DNA of 64,000 nucleotides from Cytophaga aurantiaca DSM 3654. GTDB lineage: Bacteria; Bacteroidota; Bacteroidia; Cytophagales; Cytophagaceae. Below the pieces are notes generated by a model. The model was given only the letters and a program-made list of their open reading frames with translations, did no database searches and was not told the origin of the DNA. How positions within the stretch are numbered: the first letter of the stretch is position 1; each line of letters starts with the position of its first letter. Below are positions 1 to 8,128 of the stretch, piece after piece. The translations under genes and the position numbers were made by a program. Where the stretch lies: contig NZ_KB903663.1 in assembly GCF_000379725.1 (NCBI RefSeq), positions 186,001-250,000 on the forward strand, given 5' to 3'.

Positions 1-1
1 C

Positions 2-211
2 GTTTTGGTGATCAATGAAGACACCATTACTGGTTCAATTTCTGCTGAAATAGCAGCCTGGATTAGTGAAAATGCCTTTGAAAACCTCGATGCACCTGTT
101 ATGCGTGTGGGTAGTCTGGATACAGCAGTTCCTTTCTCTAAAACACTTGAAGACAATTTCTTACCTGTGAAGCGTATTCAGGAAAAATTGAAGGAACTTC
201 AGTACTATTAA
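2..211 (+). CDS. 2-oxoacid dehydrogenase E1 component, C-terminal end (partial)
   Basis: Only the last 69 or so residues lie in the window; the gene enters from the left edge in the frame starting at base 2. The segment with VGSLDTAVPFSKTLEDNF followed by a short helical end is typical of the C-terminal transketolase-like domain of the E1 beta subunit (or alpha-beta fusion) of branched-chain 2-oxoacid or pyruvate dehydrogenase. This thiamine diphosphate enzyme decarboxylates the 2-oxoacid and passes the acyl group to lipoamide in the cytoplasm. The fragment cannot show which substrate is used or whether alpha and beta are fused. The assignment rests on the C-terminal signature only. Confidence 0.75.
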   Translation, partial: VLVINEDTITGSISAEIAAWISENAFENLDAPVMRVGSLDTAVPFSKTLEDNFLPVKRIQEKLKELQYY

Positions 212-285
212 TCCCGTTATAAGAATAGCATTTAATTGTAAATACTTAGCAAAATACTTAGATTTACCCATAGACACCTTGTTTT

Positions 286-546
286 ATGAGATACATACTG
301 ATCCCCCTTGCCTCCTTATTTCTTGCTGTTAATTTAATTTCATGCAACAGCCATTCTTATCCTTGTCCGGGATTAGGCCAATCAACTGAAGCAGACGTTA
401 GTCAGTTTGATGAAAATGGTGCATTAAAAACAGATTCAAAAAAGAAAAAGAAAACGAACACCAACGGTCGCTTTAATGTTGACAATGGTTTAATTAACAA
501 AAAAAACCCGAAGCAGCTTAAATCTCAAGGCCGCAAACGCGTTTAA
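286..546 (+). CDS. Small lipoprotein with basic C-terminus, function unknown
   Basis: 86 residues. A hydrophobic leader runs into LISC, a good lipobox, so Cys20 is predicted to be lipidated after signal peptidase II cleavage. The mature part is short, opens with a Cys-Pro-Gly stretch and becomes very basic (a run of five lysines near residue 54, then NGLINKKNPKQLK near the end). No enzymatic motif is visible. It lies 10 nt ahead of the basic repeat protein at 557 and then YtxJ, so the three are probably co-transcribed. I infer a small periplasm-facing lipoprotein, perhaps binding a polyanion, but no function is recognised. Confidence 0.75.
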   Translation: MRYILIPLASLFLAVNLISCNSHSYPCPGLGQSTEADVSQFDENGALKTDSKKKKKTNTNGRFNVDNGLINKKNPKQLKSQGRKRV

Positions 547-556
547 TTGATACTAC

Positions 557-1558
557 ATGAAACAGTTCAAATATCTACTTTTCAGTTCGGGTGCGTTACT
601 TACGTTTATGTTGTTGCCTTTTTTAGGCTTCAGTCAGACGGGTTATAAAGAAATTAAAAAGAAGCAAAACGAAGCCAGTACCTCTCAAGGTACGATCAAT
701 GCGAAAAAGGCTAAGGCTTCAAGATCAAAAGGGCCGAAGAATAATCAGGCCACAGCAGAATCAAACAAAACGAATTCTGCTAAGAATCAAAAAAACATGG
801 GTAAGTCGCAGGGCACCATGAATGCCAAGAAAGCGAATGCGTCTAATTCAAACGGACCTAAAAATGACCAGGCCACGGCTGAAGCAAATAAAGGTACCAA
901 CGTTCAGAAGAAGCAACGTCAGATGGGTACCAGCACAGGCGATATGGTAGTATCAAACAAGACGGGGGTAAAACCTCCTAAGTATGATAACTCCGTTGTT
1001 GTAGACGATCGTCCTCAACGCAAGCAATCTAAACAAATGAGCAAATATCAGGGTGATATTGTTCCTGCAGAATCAAATTCGCATGGACCATTAAACTCAG
1101 GATCAACTGTAATCGCGCGTGAAATTGATCGCAAGCAGGAAAAACAACGTGCACAATATTCAGGAGATCTTGGTAATAATTTCTTAGCGAAACGTGCTAA
1201 AATGCGCGATGAAAAAAACAGGCAGGTATCTTCTTACAAAGGAGATCTGTTGGTTCGTACGTTAAATGCACGTGCAAAACGTACGCGCAAAAAAGCGAAA
1301 GATATTGCGAATTACAGAGGCGATCTTATTGTTCGGAAAGCTAAAAAAGGAATGCATCCAAGTGCTGTTTATCAGGGTGGAAAAGTTAAAAACTCTTACG
1401 CTGCTAAAGAGAAATACCGTAAGAAAATGCTTAAGAAATACGGTAAAACTGAAGGTTTGGAAGATGCAAACTGGCAGAAGAAAGAGAACAAAAAAGGCGG
1501 AGCGCCAAGATACGACAGCAGAGAAGCCGAAATCTGGAACTTGAAACCAAAACAATGA
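557..1558 (+). CDS. Exported, very basic repeat protein (YxGD repeats), function unknown
   Basis: 333 residues with a signal peptide ending FLGFSQ near residue 27, so the protein is predicted to be exported. The mature part is rich in Lys and Arg. It holds two close copies of a unit of about 38 residues (SQGTINAKKAKAS and SQGTMNAKKANAS are matching stretches, each followed by GPKN.QATAE). About five looser units follow, built on a Lys/Arg-rich stretch and Y.GDL or Y.GDI (KYQGDIV, QYSGDLG, SYKGDLLV, NYRGDLIV). No catalytic motif is seen. Its stop overlaps the start of the YtxJ gene (ATGA), implying translational coupling. I do not recognise the family; structural or polyanion-binding roles are guesses. 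Confidence 0.8.
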   Translation: MKQFKYLLFSSGALLTFMLLPFLGFSQTGYKEIKKKQNEASTSQGTINAKKAKASRSKGPKNNQATAESNKTNSAKNQKNMGKSQGTMNAKKANASNSNGPKNDQATAEANKGTNVQKKQRQMGTSTGDMVVSNKTGVKPPKYDNSVVVDDRPQRKQSKQMSKYQGDIVPAESNSHGPLNSGSTVIAREIDRKQEKQRAQYSGDLGNNFLAKRAKMRDEKNRQVSSYKGDLLVRTLNARAKRTRKKAKDIANYRGDLIVRKAKKGMHPSAVYQGGKVKNSYAAKEKYRKKMLKKYGKTEGLEDANWQKKENKKGGAPRYDSREAEIWNLKPKQ

Positions 1559-1896
1559 ACTGGATACCCTTAACGTCAGAAAGTCAATTAGAAGAAATCA
1601 TAACCACGTCGAATGAGGCGCCGGTTATGATCTTCAAACATAGTACACGCTGTTCAATCAGTTCAACTTCGTTGAATAGATTGGAGCGCAATTGGAATGA
1701 GAGTGAAATGGCAAATGTGAAAGCCTACTATTTAGATTTGATCGCCAACAGAGCTGTTTCAAATAAAATCGAAAGTCTCTTGCATGTTGAACATCAGTCT
1801 CCGCAAGCCATTCTTATTGAAAAAGGAAAGAGCAGCTGGGATGCATCGCATTACGATATTCAGTATGATGAAATAAAGAAGGCATTGGGAAGATAG
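1555..1896 (+). CDS. YtxJ-like bacillithiol-system thioredoxin-fold protein
   Basis: 113 residues, a small thioredoxin-fold protein with no signal peptide. The pattern MIFKHSTRCSIS near residues 25-36 followed by YLDLI and a later Ser-Pro-Gln turn (HQSPQAILI, the usual cis-Pro region) matches the YtxJ family. That family is linked to bacillithiol as a monothiol bacilliredoxin-like protein. The single Cys33 sits in TRCSIS, so a dithiol mechanism is not possible at that site. The ATG overlaps the stop of the upstream basic repeat protein by four bases, so it is translationally coupled. A role in de-bacillithiolation is inferred from the family, not shown here. Confidence 0.85.
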   Translation: MNWIPLTSESQLEEIITTSNEAPVMIFKHSTRCSISSTSLNRLERNWNESEMANVKAYYLDLIANRAVSNKIESLLHVEHQSPQAILIEKGKSSWDASHYDIQYDEIKKALGR

Positions 1897-1900
1897 TTTG

Positions 1901-2034
1901 AGTTACTAGCTGATAGTTTCCAGTTACTAGACATTTAAATAGAAAGAGTCCCGCCATTTAGCGGGACTCTTTCTATTTAAATGCAACTTATTTTTTTCTT
2001 TTGTCTCGTAACTAGTATCTAGAAACTGGAAACT
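1901..2034. repeat. Degenerate ACTAG-word repeats flanking a terminator
   Basis: Between two convergent genes, words built on AGTTACTAG and AGTTTCCAGTTACTAG occur on the left (1901-1930), and related words occur inverted on the right (2008-2034: GTAACTAG, CTAGAAACTGGAAACT). They enclose the hairpin at 1933-1982. Similar words recur at 52133-52163, so this looks like a decayed dispersed intergenic repeat. Confidence 0.5.
1933..1982. terminator. Bidirectional intrinsic terminator
   Basis: A perfect 22-bp stem (1933-1954 with 1961-1982) closes a 6-nt loop. The GC-rich core GAGTCCCGC is flanked by A/T runs on both sides. It sits between the convergent ytxJ-like and osmC-like genes, so it can end transcription from either side. 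Confidence 0.9.
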
Positions 2035-2038
2035 ACTT

Positions 2039-2449
2039 CTAAAAGTTAAACGATACTTCCTGTATAATATCCGGGTGCAAGCACAACGCTACAGGGCATG
2101 TATGCGCTGCATGTTTAAGTAGCTCTGCTTGTTTCGCATTTAATAATTCAGGTGAAGGATGTGTGAAATCAATTTTGATTTTAGCAATTTTTCTAGGAGG
2201 CTGTACTGTCATCACTTTTTCTATGGTAGCGGTGATTCCGTCTAGTGTTATATTTTCGCGATTAGCAGTAATGCCCATAATCGTTATCATACAATTGCAT
2301 AAGGCAGCGGAAATCAGGTCTGTTGGTGAATATGCATCCCCTTTGCCGTTATTATCTACCGGCGCATCTGTTATAATTGTTTTTCCTGATTTGATATGCG
2401 TTCCGCTTGTGCGGAGTTCGCCCAAATACTCTGCTGTCATTTGATACAT
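2039..2449 (-). CDS. OsmC/Ohr family protein (peroxidase-like)
   Basis: 136 residues, cytoplasmic. It has the OsmC layout: an N-terminal beta region with SGTHIKSGKTIITDAP, a central helix starting SPTDLISAALCNCMITIMG, and the second helix HAAHTCPVALCLHPD. Cys53 (second Cys of LCNC) and Cys118 are the likely peroxidatic and resolving residues used by OsmC/Ohr proteins to reduce organic hydroperoxides. Its substrate cannot be set from sequence. It converges on the YtxJ gene across a shared terminator and is not clearly in an operon. Family assignment is firm; the subfamily is not. Confidence 0.92.
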   Translation of the reverse strand: MYQMTAEYLGELRTSGTHIKSGKTIITDAPVDNNGKGDAYSPTDLISAALCNCMITIMGITANRENITLDGITATIEKVMTVQPPRKIAKIKIDFTHPSPELLNAKQAELLKHAAHTCPVALCLHPDIIQEVSFNF

Positions 2450-2505
2450 AAATAATTATTTTAACGTTGTAAGGAAAATTACTAAATTTAGGGGAAGTCT
2501 AACTT

Positions 2506-3255
2506 ATGAAATTTAAAAATACTTATTTACTCCTATTATTGCTATTGCTGAGTGTTGATCTTTTTGCTCAGCGTGAGGGAGAAATTGAATATGAAAAAGA
2601 ATTTCTGATCGGATTAAATTTCAATACCAATGCCGGTCTTATCGGCGGAGGGATGTTCCGCTATGCAACATTGGTGCGAAACAAAAAAACACAATTTCAT
2701 AATTTTGGTTTTAGTCTGGATATTGTAAAACATCCAAAAGAACTTCGTTACGCAAGCCAAACAAGCGGAGGTTCCTTTATTGCATATAAAAAAAATCACC
2801 TGGTTGTACTAAGACCTACATACGGCAGAGAGTTTGTCTTATTTCACAAAGGCAACGAAGACGGTGTTCAGCTGGATTTTATCTTAAATGGTGGAATTTC
2901 ATTTGGGTTGCTTACCCCCTATTATATCGAATACCAAACAGGCAGCACGACAGAAATTGTTCCTTACGATCCTGTTAAGACGCCTGATATCAATCTTGTT
3001 ATCAACTCTCCAGGTTATGGAACCGGATTTAGCTCAACCAAAGTTGTTCCCGGACTACATTTAAAAACCGGCTTCAGTTTCGAATATGGCCATTTTACCA
3101 ATAAAGTAACTGGCCTTGAAGTAGGATTTTTATTCGAGGTATTTGCCAAAAGAATGGTTATGATGGAAGCTCCAGTTTACACGGGCGGAGAATTCCACAA
3201 CAATCAGTTTTTCAGCTCTATTTACATCAACATTTTTTACGGGGGTAGAAAATAA
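2506..3255 (+). CDS. Exported protein, probable outer-membrane beta-barrel
   Basis: 249 residues with a clear signal peptide (a run of leucines, then LFAQ near residue 22). The mature part alternates polar and hydrophobic residues with repeated Gly and aromatic residues (LIGLNFNTNAGLIGG, FGFSLDIV) and ends in strands with aromatics near the C-terminus (SSIYINIFYGG). This suits an outer-membrane beta-barrel or a related Bacteroidota envelope protein. No catalytic motif or named family is recognised. A long hairpin follows the stop at 3289-3354. Confidence 0.75.
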   Translation: MKFKNTYLLLLLLLLSVDLFAQREGEIEYEKEFLIGLNFNTNAGLIGGGMFRYATLVRNKKTQFHNFGFSLDIVKHPKELRYASQTSGGSFIAYKKNHLVVLRPTYGREFVLFHKGNEDGVQLDFILNGGISFGLLTPYYIEYQTGSTTEIVPYDPVKTPDINLVINSPGYGTGFSSTKVVPGLHLKTGFSFEYGHFTNKVTGLEVGFLFEVFAKRMVMMEAPVYTGGEFHNNQFFSSIYINIFYGGRK

Positions 3256-3288
3256 CGGCTCTGGCCTATTATAGTTTGTGCCTAGAAT

Positions 3289-3354
3289 AAACCTCCAAGG
3301 ATTTTAACTAGTTAGAGTTATTTAATTTAATTGAATTTTAATCCTTGGAGGTTT
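3289..3354. terminator. Hairpin with 14-bp stem and long AT-rich loop
   Basis: AAACCTCCAAGGAT at 3289-3302 pairs perfectly with 3341-3354 across a 38-nt AT-rich loop. It lies just after the barrel-like gene and ahead of lipA. It may be a terminator; the long loop is unusual and a regulatory or cruciform role is possible. Confidence 0.5.
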
Positions 3355-3448
3355 CGAAACCAAATCTTGGGAAAAAGTAAAAATAAGCAATTGCAAACCA
3401 TTTGGCAGTAAATTGTGTTTATGGACAAGAAACAAGGGTAAGATTTAT

Positions 3449-3456
3449 TACCTTTG
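3449..3456 (+). promoter_or_regulatory. Bacteroidota-type -7 box (TACCTTTG) ahead of lipA
   Basis: TACCTTTG fits the Bacteroidota -7 consensus TAnnTTTG and lies 25 nt before the lipA ATG. No convincing -33 TTTG is seen at the usual distance, so the call is moderate. Confidence 0.45.
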
Positions 3457-3481
3457 TAATGTGTCATTAGATTCATAAATC

Positions 3482-4354
3482 ATGATTGAATTACCAGTAG
3501 TCCCCTCCGCTTCCGACCGCAAATCAAAACCAGATTGGTTGAGAGTTAAATTACCGATCGGGAAAGAATATACAAAACTTCGCGCATTAGTAGACGAACA
3601 TAAATTGCATACCATTTGTCAGAGTGGTAACTGTCCGAATATGGGCGAATGCTGGGGTGCGGGTACGGCTACATTTATGATCTTAGGAAACGTGTGTACA
3701 CGCAGCTGCTCTTTTTGTGCTGTTGCTACCGGACGACCTACTGAATACGATATAGACGAGCCTAAACGTGTTGCAGAAGCTGTTCGTCTGATGAATGTGA
3801 AGCATTGCGTTATCACTTCTGTTAATAGAGACGAATTAAAAGATAAAGGTGCTGAAGTTTGGTATCAGACAGTTGTTCGTGTGAAGGAAGAAAGCCCTCA
3901 GACAACAATCGAAACGTTGATCCCGGATGTGAAGTCTGACTGGGCTTCGTTAGAGCGCATGATCAGCGGCGGACAGGAAGTTGTTTCTCACAATATGGAA
4001 ACGGTTGAACGTTTATACAGACGTGTTCGTCCGCAAGCAAAATACAGCAGAAGCTTAGAAGAAATTCAACGCATTAAAGTGTTTGGTAAACGCACGAAAT
4101 CAGGCATCATGCTTGGCTTAGGCGAAACAAAAGATGAAGTATTAAAAGCAATGGACGACTTGGTTGCACATGGTCTGGATGTACTTACATTAGGCCAATA
4201 TTTACAGCCTACAAAAATGCACTTAGAAGTTGCGGAGTTTATTCACCCGGATCTGTTTGCCGAATACAAAGAGATCGGTTTATCTAAAGGTTTGAACTAT
4301 GTGGAGTCAGGACCATTGGTACGTTCTTCGTATCATGCAGAGAAACATATATAA
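3482..4354 (+). CDS. lipA: Lipoyl synthase
   Basis: 290 residues, usual length. It inserts two sulfurs into protein-bound octanoyl groups to make the lipoyl cofactor of 2-oxoacid dehydrogenases and the glycine cleavage system. Both iron-sulfur sites are visible: the auxiliary cluster cysteines C46, C51 and C57 ([12 protein letters not shown]) and the radical SAM motif CxxxCxxC at C72, C76 and C79 (CTRSCSFC). The C-terminal RSSYHAEKH supplies the conserved Ser. It is monocistronic, with a -7-like box upstream and a strong terminator downstream. The E1 fragment at the left edge is a lipoate-dependent partner pathway but is not adjacent. Confidence 0.98.
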   Translation: MIELPVVPSASDRKSKPDWLRVKLPIGKEYTKLRALVDEHKLHTICQSGNCPNMGECWGAGTATFMILGNVCTRSCSFCAVATGRPTEYDIDEPKRVAEAVRLMNVKHCVITSVNRDELKDKGAEVWYQTVVRVKEESPQTTIETLIPDVKSDWASLERMISGGQEVVSHNMETVERLYRRVRPQAKYSRSLEEIQRIKVFGKRTKSGIMLGLGETKDEVLKAMDDLVAHGLDVLTLGQYLQPTKMHLEVAEFIHPDLFAEYKEIGLSKGLNYVESGPLVRSSYHAEKHI

Positions 4355-4364
4355 TTTCAATACA

Positions 4365-4420
4365 TTTATTAAAATGAAGAAGCCCGTCTTAGTTAAGACG
4401 GGCTTCTTCATTTTAATAAA
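4365..4420. terminator. Bidirectional intrinsic terminator
   Basis: A perfect 26-bp stem (4365-4390 with 4395-4420) has a 4-nt loop. The GC core GAAGCCCGTCTT is flanked by A/T tracts on both sides. It serves the convergent lipA (+) and membrane protein (-) genes. Confidence 0.93.
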
Positions 4421-4444
4421 TAAATAATTTTGTTTGTATTTATT

Positions 4445-4864
4445 TCATTTAAGCCACAAGGTTATACCATACATTTTCAAAACGGATAAAACCATCGTAT
4501 ACAATCCCAATAATATGAATATGACGCATTGAAATATTATGTTCTTAACCGGAGGATTTCTTAAACCCTTGATAAAAACATAGGAACATGCGATAGTTAA
4601 AATCAGACTGCTAATAGATATTATTACAAGCACTGGTGTACTCATACTATTTCTATGAAACAGAGATAAGACAGTCAAAACCATTGCAAAAATTGAAACG
4701 CCCCCTAACATAAGAGCTTTAAACGATTTATTTTCGAATCCCCACACAATAACTCCCCAAAAACCATAACCATAGGGTGAATTTTTCATCCAATCACTAA
4801 ACCAATGAGTAGATATACATGTAAAGAATAACCATATAGTAAGCGTTACCAAATCAAATATCAT
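4445..4864 (-). CDS. Four-helix membrane protein, function unknown
   Basis: About 140 residues with four predicted transmembrane segments: one at the N-terminus (MIFDLVTLTIWLFFTCIST), one near KALMLGGVSIFAMVL, one near VLVIISISSLILTIA and one near IIFQCVIFILLGLY. No family is recognised. I chose the ATG at 4864. A longer reading from 4927 adds a very basic 21-residue head but would overlap the 3' end of the upstream methyltransferase gene by 47 nt. Both starts are possible. It probably forms a two-gene unit with that methyltransferase. Confidence 0.65.
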   Translation of the reverse strand: MIFDLVTLTIWLFFTCISTHWFSDWMKNSPYGYGFWGVIVWGFENKSFKALMLGGVSIFAMVLTVLSLFHRNSMSTPVLVIISISSLILTIACSYVFIKGLRNPPVKNIIFQCVIFILLGLYTMVLSVLKMYGITLWLK

Positions 4865-4880
4865 ACTTATAATATTTCTT

Positions 4881-5846
4881 TTATAACTCCTTCCGCGCTC
4901 TAACCGTCGGCGCTTCAAGATTTCCATGATACGTTACCCAGGCAGCATCCACATCAATCATTCCGAATTCCTTCACCCATGCTGCAACCGTTGACAGGCG
5001 CTGTGGCTGGTCGTACTCCGGACTGAACATATCGAAGGTATCCAATATGATCCACTCACGTAATTGATCAGGCGCTATGCCAGCCGGAAGCGTGCGCTCT
5101 ATCTCGCATATAGGAACAAAACGATTCAGAAATCCTAAACCAATGCGTCTGTTAAATTTATAAATTGAAATGAGTGTATCAATATTGTTTCGTATCCACG
5201 ACATCAAACGTTCGTGCTTCATGCGTTTTAAAAATGGACGTAATATATATTTGCTGTGAACTTTTGTAAAGATATTTTTGATCGGATAAAAATCGATTAC
5301 CAATTCTCCACCCGGCTTAACCATTTCTGTTAATGCTTTTACCGATGCTTTAAAATCCGGTGTGTGTTGCAGTACACCCAAGCATATTACTTTATCGAAG
5401 GACTCTTTTTTGAAAGGCAGATCGTAAATGCTTGCCTGAAATAATTTCAAGCGTTCGTGCGGACCGTTGTTGCGGTAGTTCGCTTCAACTGCATTTGAAT
5501 AATCAACAGAATAAAGAGATGCTTTGGTGTGATCTAAAATAATCTGACTGAATCTGCCGGCACCACTGCCTACTTCTAAAAGTGTTTCACCTTCAAGACT
5601 ATTTTTTGCCCAACGCGTCTGAGCAAAAAATCGCTCTTCAGAAACATTATTCCCGGAAAATTTATCTATTTGAGTTTTTTGAAAGGTGTTCCATTCAAGA
5701 CCAAAATTAGACGTGTAATTATCATCAGATACAACTCTGTACGCACCTTCAGATAATTTATAAACTAGTTTGCCTTTACTGTTTGTAAGGCCTTCTGCAT
5801 GTTCGAATAAAGATTCTTTTGTAACAGGGTCAATTATTTCTATCAT
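4881..5846 (-). CDS. Class I SAM-dependent methyltransferase
   Basis: 321 residues. Motif I (LLEVGSGAGRFS, residues 89-100) binds SAM, followed by the acidic SVDYSNA strand end and FDKVICLGVLQHTPDF, typical of Methyltransf_11/25 proteins. A later VKPGGELVIDFYP supplies the post-motif III strand. The first 60 residues resemble a small leader domain seen before some methyltransferases. The C-terminal 100 residues hold no recognised domain. The substrate is unknown; glycan or quinone-like small molecules are common in this family, but nothing here decides it. Confidence 0.88.
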   Translation of the reverse strand: MIEIIDPVTKESLFEHAEGLTNSKGKLVYKLSEGAYRVVSDDNYTSNFGLEWNTFQKTQIDKFSGNNVSEERFFAQTRWAKNSLEGETLLEVGSGAGRFSQIILDHTKASLYSVDYSNAVEANYRNNGPHERLKLFQASIYDLPFKKESFDKVICLGVLQHTPDFKASVKALTEMVKPGGELVIDFYPIKNIFTKVHSKYILRPFLKRMKHERLMSWIRNNIDTLISIYKFNRRIGLGFLNRFVPICEIERTLPAGIAPDQLREWIILDTFDMFSPEYDQPQRLSTVAAWVKEFGMIDVDAAWVTYHGNLEAPTVRARKEL

Positions 5847-5867
5847 ATTAAATCAATAAGCAAAGGA

Positions 5868-6284
5868 TTACCCTTCTAACTCATTTAATATCTCTTTAAT
5901 ATTGACATCCTTTATAGGTTTTACGATATAATCTTTGATCATGGGGTATGTCTTTGATTTTAATAGATCCTTATCATCAATAGAAGAACTTACCATATAG
6001 ATGTCCGGCCTTTTTTCAGTTCCTTCTATCAATGTCTGAAGCTCTGCTAAAAAATCCCATCCATCCATGATTGGCATATTAATATCTAAAAAAATCAAAT
6101 CAGGTAAGTCTTTACCTCCGTTTATGAATTCCTTAATAGATCGTAAAGCATCTTCTCCATTTAAAAAAAAATGTAAATCGTCTCTTCTGTCAAGTCTTTC
6201 AAAAGATTTTTTTGTAATAAATTGAAAAATTTCATCATCATCGATGATGTAAATCATTGCCTTATCTTTCATATATGCATCCAT
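5868..6284 (-). CDS. Single-domain response regulator (CheY-like)
   Basis: 138 residues consisting of one receiver domain and no output domain. The acidic pocket is IDDDE (residues 14-18), the phospho-acceptor is Asp67 in FLDINMP, the switch Ser is near 100, and the conserved Lys is K122 in IVKPIKD. It is divergent from the PAS histidine kinase at 6643 across a 358-nt gap and is the obvious candidate partner for it and for the kinase at 8129. The start could also be Met5 or Met10. Without an effector domain it probably signals by protein contact or as a phosphorelay step. Confidence 0.93.
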   Translation of the reverse strand: MDAYMKDKAMIYIIDDDEIFQFITKKSFERLDRRDDLHFFLNGEDALRSIKEFINGGKDLPDLIFLDINMPIMDGWDFLAELQTLIEGTEKRPDIYMVSSSIDDKDLLKSKTYPMIKDYIVKPIKDVNIKEILNELEG

Positions 6285-6642
6285 CCAATTATCGTCAAGT
6301 TAAGTATTTTTTCGAATTGATATTCCATTCAGCCAAGCTCAAGTTTTTCACATTTGGGTTAACAATTATTACACAATCTAAAAACCTCTCATTTTAAAAA
6401 AGCTTAGTATAGTATTTGTACTTAAATAACTAAAAAACATCATTTTATTACACTTTTCAAAGCAAATTATCATTTTTAAGCATATCGATTAAAATTAAAA
6501 ATGATTCAACAAATTGTATATTATGCCAAAAATATGGAATTACGGAGTATTTATTACTTCATTAATTGTTTGATAATAAGGCCTTTTGAATTCAATTATG
6601 TATATTAATTGGTACAATAAAACTAAAATATTGTATTAAAAC
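6285..6642. other. 358-nt divergent intergenic region
   Basis: Very AT-rich stretch between the response regulator (-) and the kinase (+). It must hold both promoters. No hairpin, repeat or ORF worth naming was seen. Confidence 0.5.
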
Positions 6643-8118
6643 ATGGCAATAAATTTTTCATCCATAAATATTGATGGCAATACGATTGAGCATTCAGAAT
6701 TCTTTTACGAGTCTCTCGTAAAACAGTTTCCATGTGCGTTTTATATCAGTGATTTGCATGGCCATATTCAACTATACAATCAAGCAACGGCTGATTTAAT
6801 TGGAAGGACTCCAAAATACATTTCAGACTTTGGAATTCATACAAATATTAAGACGACGGATGATTTTAATGATACACATCAGAATGAGATCCTCCAGATC
6901 GTTCATGCAGACGGAACCGTTTTTCATGTATTCAATAAAATAAAACCGATTTATACAGATAGCAGAGAGTTAATAGGTTCATTAACGATTTTAATAAACA
7001 GTCCATTTTCAAAAGGGTCGAAGTCTGAACATAATGAACATCTTTTAAAAAACGTTTATTCAAGCAGTACAGATTGTATTAAAGTTCTTGATCTAAACGG
7101 CCGGCTTATTTCAATGAATGAAAATGGTCAACGCATTGCTGAGATTGACGATATCAGTTCCTTTATTGGTGGATCTTATGTTGACTTATGGATGGATGCA
7201 AAGGATGCTGCAGCAACTGCCTTAGCGAATGCCCGAAATGGGAAGACGGGAAGATTTGTAGGATGGCTACCCACGATAAAAACAAATACTCCAAAATGGT
7301 GGGATGTTGTTATTACAGCAATCCCGGATATGTTTGGTATGCCTGAACAATTGCTGGTTGTTGCCAGAGACATTACAGAGTATACCTTATTGCAGGACGA
7401 ATTAAAGCATCGCAACAAAGAATTGTTAAAGACCAACAACGATCTTGATAATTTCATTTATACGGCATCGCATGATCTACGATCCCCTGTAACAAATATT
7501 GAAGGACTGCTTCATACATTAAAGGTTACGCTTAGCAGTGAAGAACCGAATAAATTAAATGAGGCGGATCTTATACTTGAGTTGATTGATAAGTCAATCA
7601 ATAAATTTAAACGTACGATTCTGGATCTAACGGAGATCAGTAAAGTTCAACGGACAAATGAAGAAGATATTCATCAGATAAATTTTCTGGAAATAATTGA
7701 AGACGTGCTCTTCAGCATTCAAGACAAAGTAACGGAGTCTGGCGCAAAAATTACTATAGATACGAATGCATGCAATCATTTAATTTTTTCAACTAAAAAT
7801 TTCAAAAGCATTGTTTATAATTTACTCAGCAATGCCATTAAATACAGGCATCCGGAGAGGACATTAGAGATATCTATTTTTACAAAAAAAGTTGGTGACT
7901 CTGTTTTATTAAGCATCCAGGATAATGGCTTAGGAATAAGTTCTGTTCACTTACCGAAATTATTTTCCATGTTTAAGCGCTTTCACAATCATGTTGAAGG
8001 AACCGGTATTGGCTTATACATCATTAAGCGTATCATTGATAATGCAGGTGGTGAAATAGAAGTTCACACTGAATTAAACAAGGGTACTACCTTCAATGTT
8101 TATTTCAACATACAATAA
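6643..8118 (+). CDS. PAS-domain sensor histidine kinase
   Basis: 491 residues with no transmembrane segment, so probably a cytoplasmic sensor. Two PAS-like domains occupy roughly residues 20-120 and 130-250. Next comes a HisKA domain with the phospho-acceptor His277 in YTASHDLRSP, then an HATPase domain with N box (NLLSNAIKY), G1 (DNGLGIS) and G2 (GTGIGLYIIKR). It should autophosphorylate and pass phosphate to a receiver, most likely the single-domain regulator encoded divergently at 5868. The signal sensed by the PAS domains cannot be told. It converges on the kinase at 8129 with only 10 nt between stops. Confidence 0.95.
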   Translation: MAINFSSINIDGNTIEHSEFFYESLVKQFPCAFYISDLHGHIQLYNQATADLIGRTPKYISDFGIHTNIKTTDDFNDTHQNEILQIVHADGTVFHVFNKIKPIYTDSRELIGSLTILINSPFSKGSKSEHNEHLLKNVYSSSTDCIKVLDLNGRLISMNENGQRIAEIDDISSFIGGSYVDLWMDAKDAAATALANARNGKTGRFVGWLPTIKTNTPKWWDVVITAIPDMFGMPEQLLVVARDITEYTLLQDELKHRNKELLKTNNDLDNFIYTASHDLRSPVTNIEGLLHTLKVTLSSEEPNKLNEADLILELIDKSINKFKRTILDLTEISKVQRTNEEDIHQINFLEIIEDVLFSIQDKVTESGAKITIDTNACNHLIFSTKNFKSIVYNLLSNAIKYRHPERTLEISIFTKKVGDSVLLSIQDNGLGISSVHLPKLFSMFKRFHNHVEGTGIGLYIIKRIIDNAGGEIEVHTELNKGTTFNVYFNIQ

Positions 8119-8128
8119 ACAGATATAT

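Noticed and set aside
1262-1555. 97-codon frame on the minus strand opposite the basic repeat gene
   Set aside because: Shadow of the Lys-rich coding strand; Phe-rich translation with no leader logic or family.
4865-4927. Longer N-terminus of the membrane protein at 4445
   Set aside because: It would overlap the methyltransferase gene by 47 nt and adds only a very basic tail; kept as an alternative.
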